DNA of 64,000 bases from Dyadobacter sp. CY312 (lineage in GTDB: Bacteria > Bacteroidota > Bacteroidia > Cytophagales > Spirosomataceae), in contig NZ_JAJUXG010000003.1 in NCBI RefSeq assembly GCF_021390535.1, positions 310,001 to 374,000 on the forward strand, written 5' to 3'. The notes below the pieces were generated by a model. That model worked only from the letters and a program-made list of their open reading frames with translations. It was not told the DNA's origin and did not search any database. This document shows, in pieces, positions 1-7,746 of the stretch. Each line of letters starts with the position of its first letter. Within the stretch, counting starts at the first letter, position 1. Position numbers and translations under genes: made by a program.

Positions 1-218
1 TCAAGGCATTTATTAATGATTGTCTTACGTTGTCCCCAAGCCAATATTGCGGCCCAAAAACCCATGATCTCAATATCCTGTTTCCTTGTAAAACGGTGAG
101 GAATACTGATCGGATCGTGAGGAATGAATTCTGGCTGGTTGTACTGATCCGCTTTTTCTTCCAGCAGATCGGCTACATAGGCAGAGAAAACTGAAAGTTC
201 TTTACTATTATTTGACAC
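1..218 (-). CDS. TIGR02757 family protein (5' part, runs off the window)
   Basis: Only the first 72 codons are present; the gene continues past base 1. Reading the minus strand from a GTG at 218 gives a start VSNNSKELSVF, followed by a helical segment and the stretch HDPISIPHRF, then GFLAAILAWGQRKTI. This combination is what I know from the TIGR02757 (DUF2400) family of Bacteroidota, whose biochemical role is unknown. The GTG start overlaps the last 11 bases of the small membrane-protein gene upstream, so the two are probably co-transcribed. An internal ATG (before GFLAAIL) is a possible but less likely start, because the conserved part begins before it. Confidence 0.75.
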   Translation of the reverse strand, partial: MSNNSKELSVFSAYVADLLEEKADQYNQPEFIPHDPISIPHRFTRKQDIEIMGFWAAILAWGQRKTIINKCL

Positions 219-417
219 CGATCTTTCCCAACAGGTATGCGAGTACTCTGGATATTCCTGAGAAGAACATCACGATGCCAGAGAATACAAATGTGAAGAT
301 TGCAATAAATGGATATAAAATCGTGAAGAGTACACTCCACATTTTATATCCGGTAGTATTTTTCAGAGCAGCCCTTTCCTCTTCTCTTTTCGAACGAAAT
401 TCGGGTGAATGTTTCAT
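208..417 (-). CDS. Small membrane protein of unknown function
   Basis: A 69-residue protein with a charged N-terminus (MKHSPEFRSKREEERAALK) and a long hydrophobic stretch at about residues 25-63 that could form one long or two short membrane helices. I do not recognise the family. It lies 20 bases after the LysM gene and overlaps the TIGR02757 gene by 11 bases on the same strand. The tight spacing on both sides argues that it is a real gene of a minus-strand operon and not a chance ORF. Confidence 0.6.
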   Translation of the reverse strand: MKHSPEFRSKREEERAALKNTTGYKMWSVLFTILYPFIAIFTFVFSGIVMFFSGISRVLAYLLGKIGVK

Positions 418-437
418 GATTGCCTTGCTAAAAACTA

Positions 438-1427
438 TTAATTGTTATCAAGGTAACTCACCACAGCGCGAAAACGTTTGCTGTTCGGCGAAACTTTTTC
501 AAAAGCGCGGGAAGAAAGTTTAATCACAATATCATCATTAATGCTCGTATCAGGAATACGTCCGATAACCCGAACAATAATTTTTTCCTGATTGTACTCA
601 TTCAAAACCTCCACCAGCGCGCCGATTGGTGCCGTGCGGTGTAATCCTAAAAATTTGCTGGTACTTTCATCGGTTTCGATCACTTCTGCCAACCCCGATT
701 CCGACTTTCTTTTTCCGCTCACTACTTTCGGAGGAGCCACTTCTTCAACCGGCTTCACAACTTTTTCAGCAACAGCCGCTTTGGATCGAACAGAATCTTT
801 CACTACGGTTGTCGCAACAACCTTAGGAGCCGGTGCAGGTGTAGCCGCCTTTTCGCCAGCCTTCTCGCTTACGATCAGTTCCTGACCATCCTTTAAATTA
901 TCATCTGTAAGGTTATTCCACTTTCTGATATCAGCCATCAACACGCCATATTTCACAGCTACACGGTAAAGTGTTTGTCCGGCTTCCACTTTATGAATGC
1001 CATTCGGGGCCACGGCCACTGCCGATGTTGGCGGAGGACTAGTTGCCGGAGCTGTTGTTGCGGGCGTAGCAACAGGAGTGACTTTTTTGGGAGTCTCCAC
1101 CGGCTTTGCTGCCTCTGCCACCTTCGTTTCTTCTTTTTTAACTTCTTTTGCAGGACTTTTCGGAGTATAAGGAACCCGGATCGTCTGACCAAATTGTATC
1201 TGATCACTCATACCCGGATTTGCCTCTCTCAGGGCATGGATTGTAGTTCCATATCTGCGCACAACGGCAAACATAGTTTGTCCCTGATTAACCTTATGTA
1301 TTATGAACATCTTCCCTCCTACTCTTTCCACACCTACTGAATCAACAGTTGTTACCCCGTTAGCCCGGGCACTATTCAAACCTCCAAAAAGACCTGCGAT
1401 CATCGCAAGGCAAAAAATGTACTTCAT
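438..1427 (-). CDS. Secreted LysM protein with C-terminal double-psi beta-barrel-like domain
   Basis: 329 residues. A Sec signal peptide (about 1-22, ending NSARA) is followed by a LysM repeat at about 41-86 and a second at about 144-188. Low-complexity linkers rich in Ala, Pro, Lys, Thr and Val separate them. The C-terminal 85 residues (EKIIVRVIGRIPD, DDIVIKLSSRAFEKV) resemble the RlpA double-psi beta-barrel, in which a similar VVRINDRGP then IDLSRAAA pattern occurs. LysM binds peptidoglycan, so the protein probably acts on or anchors to the cell wall in the periplasm. The catalytic Asp of lytic RlpA enzymes is not obvious, so an enzymatic role is uncertain. It is directly adjacent to the DUF4905-like gene. 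Confidence 0.75.
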   Translation of the reverse strand: MKYIFCLAMIAGLFGGLNSARANGVTTVDSVGVERVGGKMFIIHKVNQGQTMFAVVRRYGTTIHALREANPGMSDQIQFGQTIRVPYTPKSPAKEVKKEETKVAEAAKPVETPKKVTPVATPATTAPATSPPPTSAVAVAPNGIHKVEAGQTLYRVAVKYGVLMADIRKWNNLTDDNLKDGQELIVSEKAGEKAATPAPAPKVVATTVVKDSVRSKAAVAEKVVKPVEEVAPPKVVSGKRKSESGLAEVIETDESTSKFLGLHRTAPIGALVEVLNEYNQEKIIVRVIGRIPDTSINDDIVIKLSSRAFEKVSPNSKRFRAVVSYLDNN

Positions 1428-2243
1428 TTAACAATATAGTGTTAGACCTGTAAATTCATTATTGTTTCTCAAAAATACCAGATTATCCCCCCTCAGTAAC
1501 ATCGTCGACTGACCAGTGCCATCTCGTCCCTCCGATAATTTTTCATGAAGTATAAATTCCTTTTTATCGGTTATAATGAGGAGGTATTCTGCTATTTTTT
1601 CCTGCTCGTAAATATAGTAAGAAAACATCATATAGGGCCTTTTCTCCAGATAATCAATAGCCATCGGTTGTTTCCCTCCGGTCACATCTGTAATGAAAGA
1701 TGCCAGTTGTTCGAAATACTTATTTCCTTCCTTGTAACGAATCGGCTCCCTTAAAATTATTTCTTCTGCTTGCGGTTCTCCAATTTCATTGTCGTGATTC
1801 AAAAGCCCGGTATCTGCTTTGCACCTCATATACCGAAACTGGTCGCCGGCCTTTGTCGCGACTTCAATTTCCGTTGTACTCAGCGTTTTCACCAACAGGT
1901 AATTTGGCAAAACCCATTGCATTTCCCCATTTTCTCCATCTACCATCAGCAAATCCGTTGGTTCAGGGATGTCAGGATAACGGTAGTTGTGGAGAAAAAG
2001 GTGTTTATATGAAAAAGCAGTAACAGCTGTCCACCAATCCGTTCCTGCCGGTGTTCCCTCCCATTTTATCGCAGGAATGGCAGCATCTATCACAGCGAAA
2101 GAAACTTTCTTTTCTTCGCCACTCCGCAATTCAATGGCCCACAGATTACTAGCCGGATCCTGATCCGGCAAAATCCGCCATATATTTTGGGAAAATCGGA
2201 ATGAAAAAAGTTTTTGCAATTTTTTAGCTTTATTTTGAAACAA
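1428..2243 (-). CDS. DUF4905-like protein
   Basis: About 271 residues, no signal peptide, no obvious catalytic motif. Many aromatic and charged residues suggest a soluble beta-rich protein. The opening LFSFRFSQNIWRIL and the phrases WWTAVTAFSYKHLFLH and YEQEKIAEYLL match my memory of the Bacteroidota family DUF4905; the assignment is from memory only. No ATG lies near the start. In-frame TTG codons at 2243 and 2219 are the best candidates, because the longer version from 2330 would overlap the start of kdsB on the other strand. Its stop abuts the LysM gene start without a gap. Confidence 0.6.
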   Translation of the reverse strand: MFQNKAKKLQKLFSFRFSQNIWRILPDQDPASNLWAIELRSGEEKKVSFAVIDAAIPAIKWEGTPAGTDWWTAVTAFSYKHLFLHNYRYPDIPEPTDLLMVDGENGEMQWVLPNYLLVKTLSTTEIEVATKAGDQFRYMRCKADTGLLNHDNEIGEPQAEEIILREPIRYKEGNKYFEQLASFITDVTGGKQPMAIDYLEKRPYMMFSYYIYEQEKIAEYLLIITDKKEFILHEKLSEGRDGTGQSTMLLRGDNLVFLRNNNEFTGLTLYC

Positions 2244-2275
2244 AATTTGAAATATATCATTCAAACTCCAAATCT

Positions 2276-3013
2276 GTGCAAATATTAGGAATAATACCAG
2301 CCCGATATGCGTCGACCCGTTTTCCAGCAAAGGCTCTTGCCGACATAGGCGGAAAAACCATGATCCGGCGTGTGTATGAGCAGGCCCTGCAAGCAGGCAA
2401 GTTGAGTAAGGTTGTTGTAGCCACTGACGATCAACGCATTATGGACCACGTTTTAGATTTTGGCGGACAAGCTGTAATGACCTCTGAAAACCACCAGAGC
2501 GGCACAGACCGTTGCTACGAGGCACTGACAAAAACGGATGGACACTATGACTATGTAATTAATATACAAGGTGATGAGCCCTTTATAAGTCCCGAACCCA
2601 TTGATAGCCTGGCCCAGGAACTGAACGGTGTAACTGAACTTGCTACGCTTGTAAAGATAATTGACCAGGAAGATCTGCTGTTCAACGTGAATGTTCCGAA
2701 GGCTGTTTTGAATATTCGTAATGAAGTGATGTATTTCAGTCGGCAGACCATTCCTTATATCAGAAATCATGAAGCAGGCGAATGGCTTAAAAACCATGTT
2801 TTCTACAAGCATATTGGCATATATGCATACAGGTCAGATGTACTCGAAGCACTTACCCGCCTCCCTGTGAGTACGCTGGAAAAGGCCGAGGCGCTTGAAC
2901 AACTTCGATGGCTGGAGAACGGATACGCAATTAAAGCTGTGATTACAAACGATGATTCACATGGGGTGGATACGCCCGAAGATTTGGAAAAAGTATCCAA
3001 AAAGTTTCTTTAA
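2276..3013 (+). CDS. kdsB: 3-deoxy-manno-octulosonate cytidylyltransferase
   Basis: CMP-Kdo synthetase, 245 residues, the usual family length. It activates Kdo with CTP for attachment to lipid A in the cytoplasm. Visible motifs: the nucleotide-binding N-terminus IIPARYASTRFPAKAL, VVATDD at about 47, INIQGDEPFI at about 95, and near the end ITNDDSHGVDTPEDL. Translation starts at GTG 2276, which places the conserved start (QILGIIPAR) as in other KdsB proteins. It is transcribed away from the DUF4905-like gene. The product implies a Kdo-containing LPS and so a Gram-negative envelope. Confidence 0.95.
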   Translation: MQILGIIPARYASTRFPAKALADIGGKTMIRRVYEQALQAGKLSKVVVATDDQRIMDHVLDFGGQAVMTSENHQSGTDRCYEALTKTDGHYDYVINIQGDEPFISPEPIDSLAQELNGVTELATLVKIIDQEDLLFNVNVPKAVLNIRNEVMYFSRQTIPYIRNHEAGEWLKNHVFYKHIGIYAYRSDVLEALTRLPVSTLEKAEALEQLRWLENGYAIKAVITNDDSHGVDTPEDLEKVSKKFL

Positions 3014-3162
3014 ACCTGCTGGCGTGGTCTTTTTAACATATTTTTGGTCGAATTACATAAATGTTAAAATACGTTAAAACCACGAATCATATACGAGTTC
3101 ACTTTTTGACTCGTTACCCTTACATTGTTTTTAATTAAATACATCTTAGAAATATCTCGCTT

Positions 3163-4728
3163 ATGCAATACAATATTCTTTGGGCCGATGACGAAATTGA
3201 TCTCCTGAAACCACATATCATGTTCCTGACCAATAAGGGTTACAACGTAACCCCAGTCAACAGCGGCGCCGATGCTCTGGACAGAATAGAAAACGAACGT
3301 TTCGATATTGTTTTTTTGGATGAAATGATGCCGGGCATGACAGGCCTTGAAACATTGGCCCAGATTAAACAACAGCAGCCCAACCTTCCTGTGGTGATGA
3401 TTACCAAAAGTGAAGAGGAACATATCATGGAAGACGCCATTGGCTCTAAAATTGATGATTATCTTATCAAACCTCTGAATCCCAACCAGATCCTTTTATC
3501 TGTAAAGAAAATTCTTGATAACAAAAGACTCGTAACAGAAAAGACCACGCTCAGTTATCAGCAGGAATTCAGAAACCTGGCGATGCAATACCAGGATCGT
3601 ATCGGGCATGAAGAGTGGGCGGATATATACAAAAAACTCATTTACTGGGAATTGGAATTGGAGAACTCTGATGACGACGGAATGTCGGAGGTATTCAGCA
3701 TGCAGAAAAGCGATGCAAATGCCAATTTCTGTAAGTTTATAGAAGAGGAATATGAAGAATGGCTGAACGATCCACGTTCGGACAAGCCGATTTTGTCACA
3801 TCAATTGATGAAACAAAAAGTTTTTCCACATCTTAAAACCTCAACAGAACCTGTATTTTTCCTTCTGATTGACAACTTCCGTTACGATCAGTGGAAGATG
3901 ATCCAGCCTATTCTTCAGGAGTATTTCAACATTGAAGAAGAGTCCTCCTATTATTCCATTTTGCCAACCACAACGGGTTACGCAAGAAATGCGATTTTCT
4001 CAGGTATGATGCCTAGCGAAATGGAAAGAAAACATCCGCAATGGTGGGTGAGTGACGAAAATACGCCGGATGGCGAAGAAGGTTTGAACAACCATGAATA
4101 CGATTTCCTGCAAAAACAGCTTGAAACCAACCATTTAAATATTAAATCGTCCTATCACAAGATATTGAATACCAATCAGGGTAAATCTTTGATTGACAAT
4201 TTCAGCAACCTGCTCAACAACCAGCTGAATGTGATTGTTTACAACTTCGTGGACATGCTATCTCATGCCCGCACGGACGTTCAGATGATTAAGGAACTTG
4301 CGCCAGACGAAGCGGCATATCGTTCCATCACCAAGTCGTGGCTTATGCACTCGCCTCTTTTGGATTTCATTAAAAAGATTGCGGAGAAAAAATGCCGTCT
4401 GATTTTGACTACCGATCACGGAATGATACGCGTTCAAAAGCCTGTTAAAATCATTGGCTACCGCGAAACCAATACCAACCTGCGTTACAAACACGGAAAA
4501 AATCTTGGGTTTGATGATAACCACCTGATGGTTTGCCGCAAGCCTGAAAGAATTTTCTTGCCGAAACCGCACGTTTCTACCTCATACGTTTTCACCAAGG
4601 AAGATTATTTCTTTGCTTATCCGAACAACTACAACCAGTACGTAAATCTTTATCGCGATACTTTCCAGCATGGAGGTGTTTCGCTGGAAGAAATGATTAT
4701 TCCTTTTATTGATATGACTGCGAAGTAG
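3163..4728 (+). CDS. porX: Type IX secretion response regulator PorX (REC plus PglZ domain)
   Basis: 521 residues. The N-terminal receiver domain (1-120) keeps the acidic pair D9/D10, the phospho-acceptor D53 in VFLDEMMPG, T81 and K103. The rest is a PglZ-type alkaline-phosphatase-superfamily domain, with FLLIDNFRYDQW at about 230, TTDHGM at about 420 and a C-terminal HGGVSLEEMIIPFI. This REC-PglZ architecture is PorX, which with PorY and the sigma factor SigP controls T9SS genes in Porphyromonas; the PglZ domain has been reported to hydrolyse oligonucleotides. It stands alone here: no histidine kinase lies nearby. A second T9SS gene (porW) is about 20 kb away. Confidence 0.93.
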   Translation: MQYNILWADDEIDLLKPHIMFLTNKGYNVTPVNSGADALDRIENERFDIVFLDEMMPGMTGLETLAQIKQQQPNLPVVMITKSEEEHIMEDAIGSKIDDYLIKPLNPNQILLSVKKILDNKRLVTEKTTLSYQQEFRNLAMQYQDRIGHEEWADIYKKLIYWELELENSDDDGMSEVFSMQKSDANANFCKFIEEEYEEWLNDPRSDKPILSHQLMKQKVFPHLKTSTEPVFFLLIDNFRYDQWKMIQPILQEYFNIEEESSYYSILPTTTGYARNAIFSGMMPSEMERKHPQWWVSDENTPDGEEGLNNHEYDFLQKQLETNHLNIKSSYHKILNTNQGKSLIDNFSNLLNNQLNVIVYNFVDMLSHARTDVQMIKELAPDEAAYRSITKSWLMHSPLLDFIKKIAEKKCRLILTTDHGMIRVQKPVKIIGYRETNTNLRYKHGKNLGFDDNHLMVCRKPERIFLPKPHVSTSYVFTKEDYFFAYPNNYNQYVNLYRDTFQHGGVSLEEMIIPFIDMTAK

Positions 4729-4795
4729 ATCCTTTTTGGAAGAAGTTAGAGGAGGTATGGGGTTAGTGGCTTTGGCTGGGGAGTTTTAAAGTATT

Positions 4796-4947
4796 ACAGT
4801 TTTTAGTTTACAGTATACAAACTACGACCAATACCACCTGACTTTCATAGTCCAATAAAAAAGTTCAAAGTTTACAGCAACCCTCGTAAGAGACACTGTA
4901 AACTTTGAACTTTTGCTTTTTCACTGATTCTGTAAACTAAAAACTGT
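4796..4947. repeat. Nested pair of perfect inverted repeats between convergent genes
   Basis: The outer arms are 18 bp and match perfectly (4796-4813 ACAGTTTTTAGTTTACAG with 4930-4947). The inner arms are 19 bp and also match perfectly (4859-4877 with 4896-4914), around an 18-base loop. All four arms share the core AGTTTACAG or its complement. The element fills most of the space between porX and ftsE, which point at each other, so it may terminate transcription from both sides. The size and regularity exceed those of an ordinary terminator. Confidence 0.9.
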
Positions 4948-4958
4948 GAACTAAAAAA

Positions 4959-5642
4959 TCACCCTTCCGTCACACTTCCATTTTCGCATTTAAGGACGCG
5001 GGCTGGAAACTTTCTTAGGAAATCGTGGTTGTGTGTTGCCATTAATATGGCAGTTCCTGCGTTGTTGATGGTTTTAAAAACCTGCATAATCTGATCCCCT
5101 ACTTCCGGATCCAGATTTCCTGTCGGTTCATCTGCTATTAATATTTTGGGTTCATTAAGCATCGCTCTGGCTATTACCACCCGTTGCTGCTCACCTCCCG
5201 AAAGTTGATGCGGCATTCTTTTCTGTGCAGTGCCCAGGCCAACCTGCATCAAAACTTCCGCGATTCGCTTGGAAATTTTGGATTTATCAACCCAACCGGT
5301 TGCACGAAGAACAAAAGACAGATTGTCTTCTACCGACCTGTCGGAAAGCAATTGAAAATCCTGAAATACAATTCCGATCCGTCGTCTTAAAAATGGAACA
5401 TCACTCCTTTTGATCTTATGAAGCTCATAACCAGCCACTTTGGCTGAACCAGTATGTAGCCAGAGATCGGCATATAAAGTTTTCAACAGCGAACTTTTTC
5501 CACTACCGGTACGTCCGATCATGAAGACAAACTCACCATTCTTTATTTCAAAATGCACATCATTTAAAACAGGACGATCGCCCTGATAAATATCTGCCCG
5601 GTCCAGTACAATAATCGGCTCGGCTGCCTCAGTCATAATCAA
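4959..5642 (-). CDS. ftsE: FtsE-like ABC transporter ATP-binding protein
   Basis: 227 residues, a single ABC ATPase domain. Walker A GRTGSGKS at about 42-49, Q-loop VFQDFQLL, signature LSGGEQQR, Walker [13 protein letters not shown], and the H-loop in MATHNHDF. The FtsE family pairs with the membrane protein FtsX to regulate peptidoglycan hydrolases at division. No ftsX lies next to it, so the partner must be encoded elsewhere. A related lipoprotein-release ATPase (LolD) is the main alternative. The ATG at 5642 and a second in-frame ATG two codons on are both usable. Confidence 0.8.
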   Translation of the reverse strand: MIMTEAAEPIIVLDRADIYQGDRPVLNDVHFEIKNGEFVFMIGRTGSGKSSLLKTLYADLWLHTGSAKVAGYELHKIKRSDVPFLRRRIGIVFQDFQLLSDRSVEDNLSFVLRATGWVDKSKISKRIAEVLMQVGLGTAQKRMPHQLSGGEQQRVVIARAMLNEPKILIADEPTGNLDPEVGDQIMQVFKTINNAGTAILMATHNHDFLRKFPARVLKCENGSVTEG

Positions 5643-5702
5643 GAATAGAAAGATTCAAAAAATTAGTGTGGTGTAATACCCTGGTGCAACCGGAGTCTGA
5701 AG

Positions 5703-5756
5703 CGCTCCAACTGCACCAAGGTAAACAGGTATATAGACATTCTGATCGCTCAGAAT
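5703..5756 (-). terminator. Hairpin region after the transaldolase gene
   Basis: Just downstream of the transaldolase stop (minus strand) lies the perfect hairpin ATTCTGA-TCGC-TCAGAAT (5739-5756). It is followed by an imperfect longer inverted repeat, TGCACC at 5712-5717 pairing with GGTGCA near 5682-5687. There is no strong T run, so intrinsic termination is possible but not certain. Confidence 0.4.
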
Positions 5757-5759
5757 AAA

Positions 5760-6416
5760 TTATGCATTTCCTTTTGCATAGTCCGCAAGGAATTTCTCCA
5801 GACCTGAGTCAGTAAGAGGGTGCTTCAACAAAGCTTCCATTACGCTCAAAGGTCCGGTCATTACATCAGCACCCACTTCTGCACATTGAATAACGTGCAT
5901 GGTATGACGAATAGACGCTGCAAGAACCTGTGTTTCGTAACCATAGTTACGATAGATTGTAAGAATTTGCTCGATCAAAGCGATACCGTCAGTTGAAATA
6001 TCGTCAAGACGACCAACAAATGGAGATACGTAAGTTGCACCGGCCTTTGCAGCCAATAAGGCTTGTCCCGCAGAGAAAATCAATGTACAGTTGGTACGGA
6101 TACCTTTCTGAGAGAAATATTTCAATGCTTTTACGCCTTCCTTGATCATTGGGATTTTCACCACAATTTTATCATCAATCTCAACTAACTCTTCGCCTTC
6201 ACGAATCATTCCCGCAAGATCAACAGAAACAACCTCTGCACTTACATCGCCATCAACAATATCACAAATTGCTTTGTAATGACGCATGATGTTGTCTTTG
6301 CCAGTAATTCCTTCTTTCGCCATGAGAGAAGGGTTGGTTGTTACTCCGTCCAAAACGCCAAGCTCGTACGCTTCCTGAATTTCTTTCAGGTTTGCGGTAT
6401 CAATAAAAAATTTCAT
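5760..6416 (-). CDS. fsa: Transaldolase / fructose-6-phosphate aldolase family
   Basis: 218 residues from the ATG at 6416 ([13 protein letters not shown]), the length of short FSA/TalC-type class I aldolases and not of the 316-residue TalB type. The Schiff-base lysine lies in IVVKIPM at about 85. Also visible: the N-terminal [33 protein letters not shown] and [11 protein letters not shown]. Such enzymes transfer or cleave dihydroxyacetone units in the pentose phosphate pathway; which activity dominates cannot be read from sequence. An upstream extension to 6542 is possible, but it runs into the SRP RNA gene and is rejected. A TTG-N17-TACTTTTG promoter lies 28 bases upstream of the start. Confidence 0.9.
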   Translation of the reverse strand: MKFFIDTANLKEIQEAYELGVLDGVTTNPSLMAKEGITGKDNIMRHYKAICDIVDGDVSAEVVSVDLAGMIREGEELVEIDDKIVVKIPMIKEGVKALKYFSQKGIRTNCTLIFSAGQALLAAKAGATYVSPFVGRLDDISTDGIALIEQILTIYRNYGYETQVLAASIRHTMHVIQCAEVGADVMTGPLSVMEALLKHPLTDSGLEKFLADYAKGNA

Positions 6417-6444
6417 ATCGGGAATTGTATGGTTTAATATTCCA

Positions 6445-6475
6445 CAAAAGTAGAAAACCCTGATCAAACCAAAAA
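6445..6475 (-). promoter_or_regulatory. Bacteroidota-type promoter for the transaldolase gene
   Basis: On the minus strand TTTTTG (6470-6475), a 17-base spacer, then TACTTTTG (6445-6452), which fits the -33 TTG / -7 TAnnTTTG consensus of this phylum. It lies between ffs and the start codon at 6416, leaving a short 5' leader. Confidence 0.6.
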
Positions 6476-6504
6476 GAAAGAAGTGAATTGAAATAGAAAG
6501 GCAC

Positions 6505-6602
6505 AAAAAAAGGCAAACCGAGAATCTCACCGCATCGACCACCTACCCTTGCTTCCGTCAGGACCTGGGGGATTCGGAAGGAGCTGGTAGTTCCGATTTG
6601 CC
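6505..6602 (-). ncRNA. ffs: Small signal recognition particle RNA (4.5S-like)
   Basis: The minus strand reads a hairpin about 91 bases long (6602 to 6512). The 5' end GGCAAATCGG pairs with the 3' end CCGAGGTTTGCC-type arm (GGCAAACCGAG on the plus strand, 6512-6522). The apical SRP54-binding part reads CAGGTCCTGACGGAAGCAAGG, with the invariant AGGTC and GGAAGCA sides of domain IV and a UGAC tetraloop of the known URRC class. A run of seven T follows the closing stem and probably terminates it. It scaffolds Ffh for co-translational membrane targeting. Confidence 0.93.
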
Positions 6603-6606
6603 GATG

Positions 6607-6635
6607 CAAAGATAAAGACATTTTATTGACAAAAA
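6607..6635 (-). promoter_or_regulatory. Probable promoter of ffs
   Basis: The minus strand carries TATCTTTG (6607-6614), a perfect match to TAnnTTTG, five bases before the SRP RNA 5' end. TTTTTG lies at 6630-6635. The spacer of 15 bases is short for the consensus, but the position relative to the RNA end fits well. Confidence 0.55.
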
Positions 6636-6694
6636 GAAAACATTGAGATCACTTTCACATTACTTTTGTGCGAACCATCTAGAAATGAATCATT

Positions 6695-7396
6695 ATGCCG
6701 CGTCAATTTTTTTTATTTTTTTTATTATTCCTCTCCGCTTGTTCACAATCTTCCGATGCTTTCCTTCAAAAAGGCAAAGACCTGATGCGTGAAGGCAAAA
6801 CCCGCGAAGCCATCGAATTTATTAATAAAGCCATTGAAAAAAATACTTCTAATGCCGAAGCTTTTAATTTACGAGGCGTTGCTTATTACGAATTGAAGGA
6901 ATATCCCAACGCAATGCTTGATTTTAATCAGGCTGTGAAAATCGCCCCGTCTTCCTATCGCCCCTATTTTAACCGCGCCTTACTACATACCAGTGAAAAC
7001 AGACTCGATTCCGCATTAACGGACTATAACCAGGCTGCCAAACTGGCTCCTGACACGTCGGACGTATTCTTAAACCGTGGACAATTACAGGTTTTGTTGG
7101 ACGATCTTCCGGAAGCTGTTAAGGATTTTGAAAAAGCGACCAGCCTTAATGACAATAATAAACTTGCCTGGTATAATCTTGGCAATACGTATTACCGGCA
7201 GAAAGATTATAAAAAAGCGTCATTGGCTTTCAGACAAACACTTAAACTGGATTCTCAGAATGGCAAAGCCTATTATGGCCTTGGATTATCGCAGTGGTAC
7301 GAAGGAGAAAAGGATCTCTCCTGTGGTAATTTCAAGCAGGCTGCTACGTTGGGATACAAAGATGCGACTTCTGCCATAAGCCAGTTTTGTCAGTAA
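6695..7396 (+). CDS. Tetratricopeptide repeat lipoprotein
   Basis: 233 residues. The lipoprotein signal peptide ends in the lipobox LSAC (Cys16), so the protein is probably membrane-anchored. The rest is about five TPR units from about residue 22 to 220, seen as repeated patterns such as AFNLRGVAYYELKEYPNAMLDFNQA and AWYNLGNTYYRQKDYKKASLAFRQ. TPRs mediate protein-protein contacts; no catalytic domain is present and the partner is not known. It is probably co-transcribed with the TMEM220-like gene 20 bases downstream. Confidence 0.85.
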   Translation: MPRQFFLFFLLFLSACSQSSDAFLQKGKDLMREGKTREAIEFINKAIEKNTSNAEAFNLRGVAYYELKEYPNAMLDFNQAVKIAPSSYRPYFNRALLHTSENRLDSALTDYNQAAKLAPDTSDVFLNRGQLQVLLDDLPEAVKDFEKATSLNDNNKLAWYNLGNTYYRQKDYKKASLAFRQTLKLDSQNGKAYYGLGLSQWYEGEKDLSCGNFKQAATLGYKDATSAISQFCQ

Positions 7397-7416
7397 TTTC
7401 TAACCTACTATAACCC

Positions 7417-7746
7417 ATGAAAATTTTCAAGATTGCTTTTGGTATTATATTCATCATTTTCTCATACCTGCAGGTAAACGACCCTGATTCAGGTGTTTGG
7501 ATAGCAATTTATAGCTTTGCCGCACTCGGTTGCTACATGAGTATTCGGGAACTGTGGCCTTCCTGGGTATTTTATGCGCTCGCTGCCGGCTATCTCATCG
7601 GAGCTATACTTCAATGGCCACCGGAGTTCGAAGGAATATTTTTCGGAGGAATGCAAATGAAAACGCTAAACATCGAGCTCGCGAGAGAATCCCTGGGATT
7701 GGGAATTTGTGCAGCTGTGATGGCGGTCCTGGGCAAATGGGGTTAA
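7417..7746 (+). CDS. TMEM220-like membrane protein
   Basis: 109 residues with four predicted hydrophobic helices (about 3-18, 28-44, 48-66, 88-105). The motif YLQVNDPDSGVWIAIYSFAA after helix 1 is the signature of the transmembrane-220 family (PF15071), of unknown function. Its TAA stop is embedded in the TTAA that also provides the stop of birA on the other strand (7743-7746), so no terminator space exists between them. Confidence 0.8.
   Translation: MKIFKIAFGIIFIIFSYLQVNDPDSGVWIAIYSFAALGCYMSIRELWPSWVFYALAAGYLIGAILQWPPEFEGIFFGGMQMKTLNIELARESLGLGICAAVMAVLGKWG

Noticed and set aside
575..1340. Long plus-strand ORFs opposite the LysM protein gene
   Set aside because: They are antisense shadows caused by the Ala/Pro/Lys-rich linkers; they lack start context and any family resemblance.
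6417..6542. N-terminal extension of the transaldolase reading frame
   Set aside because: It runs through the transaldolase promoter and into the SRP RNA terminator; the conserved N-terminus [10 protein letters not shown] begins at 6416.
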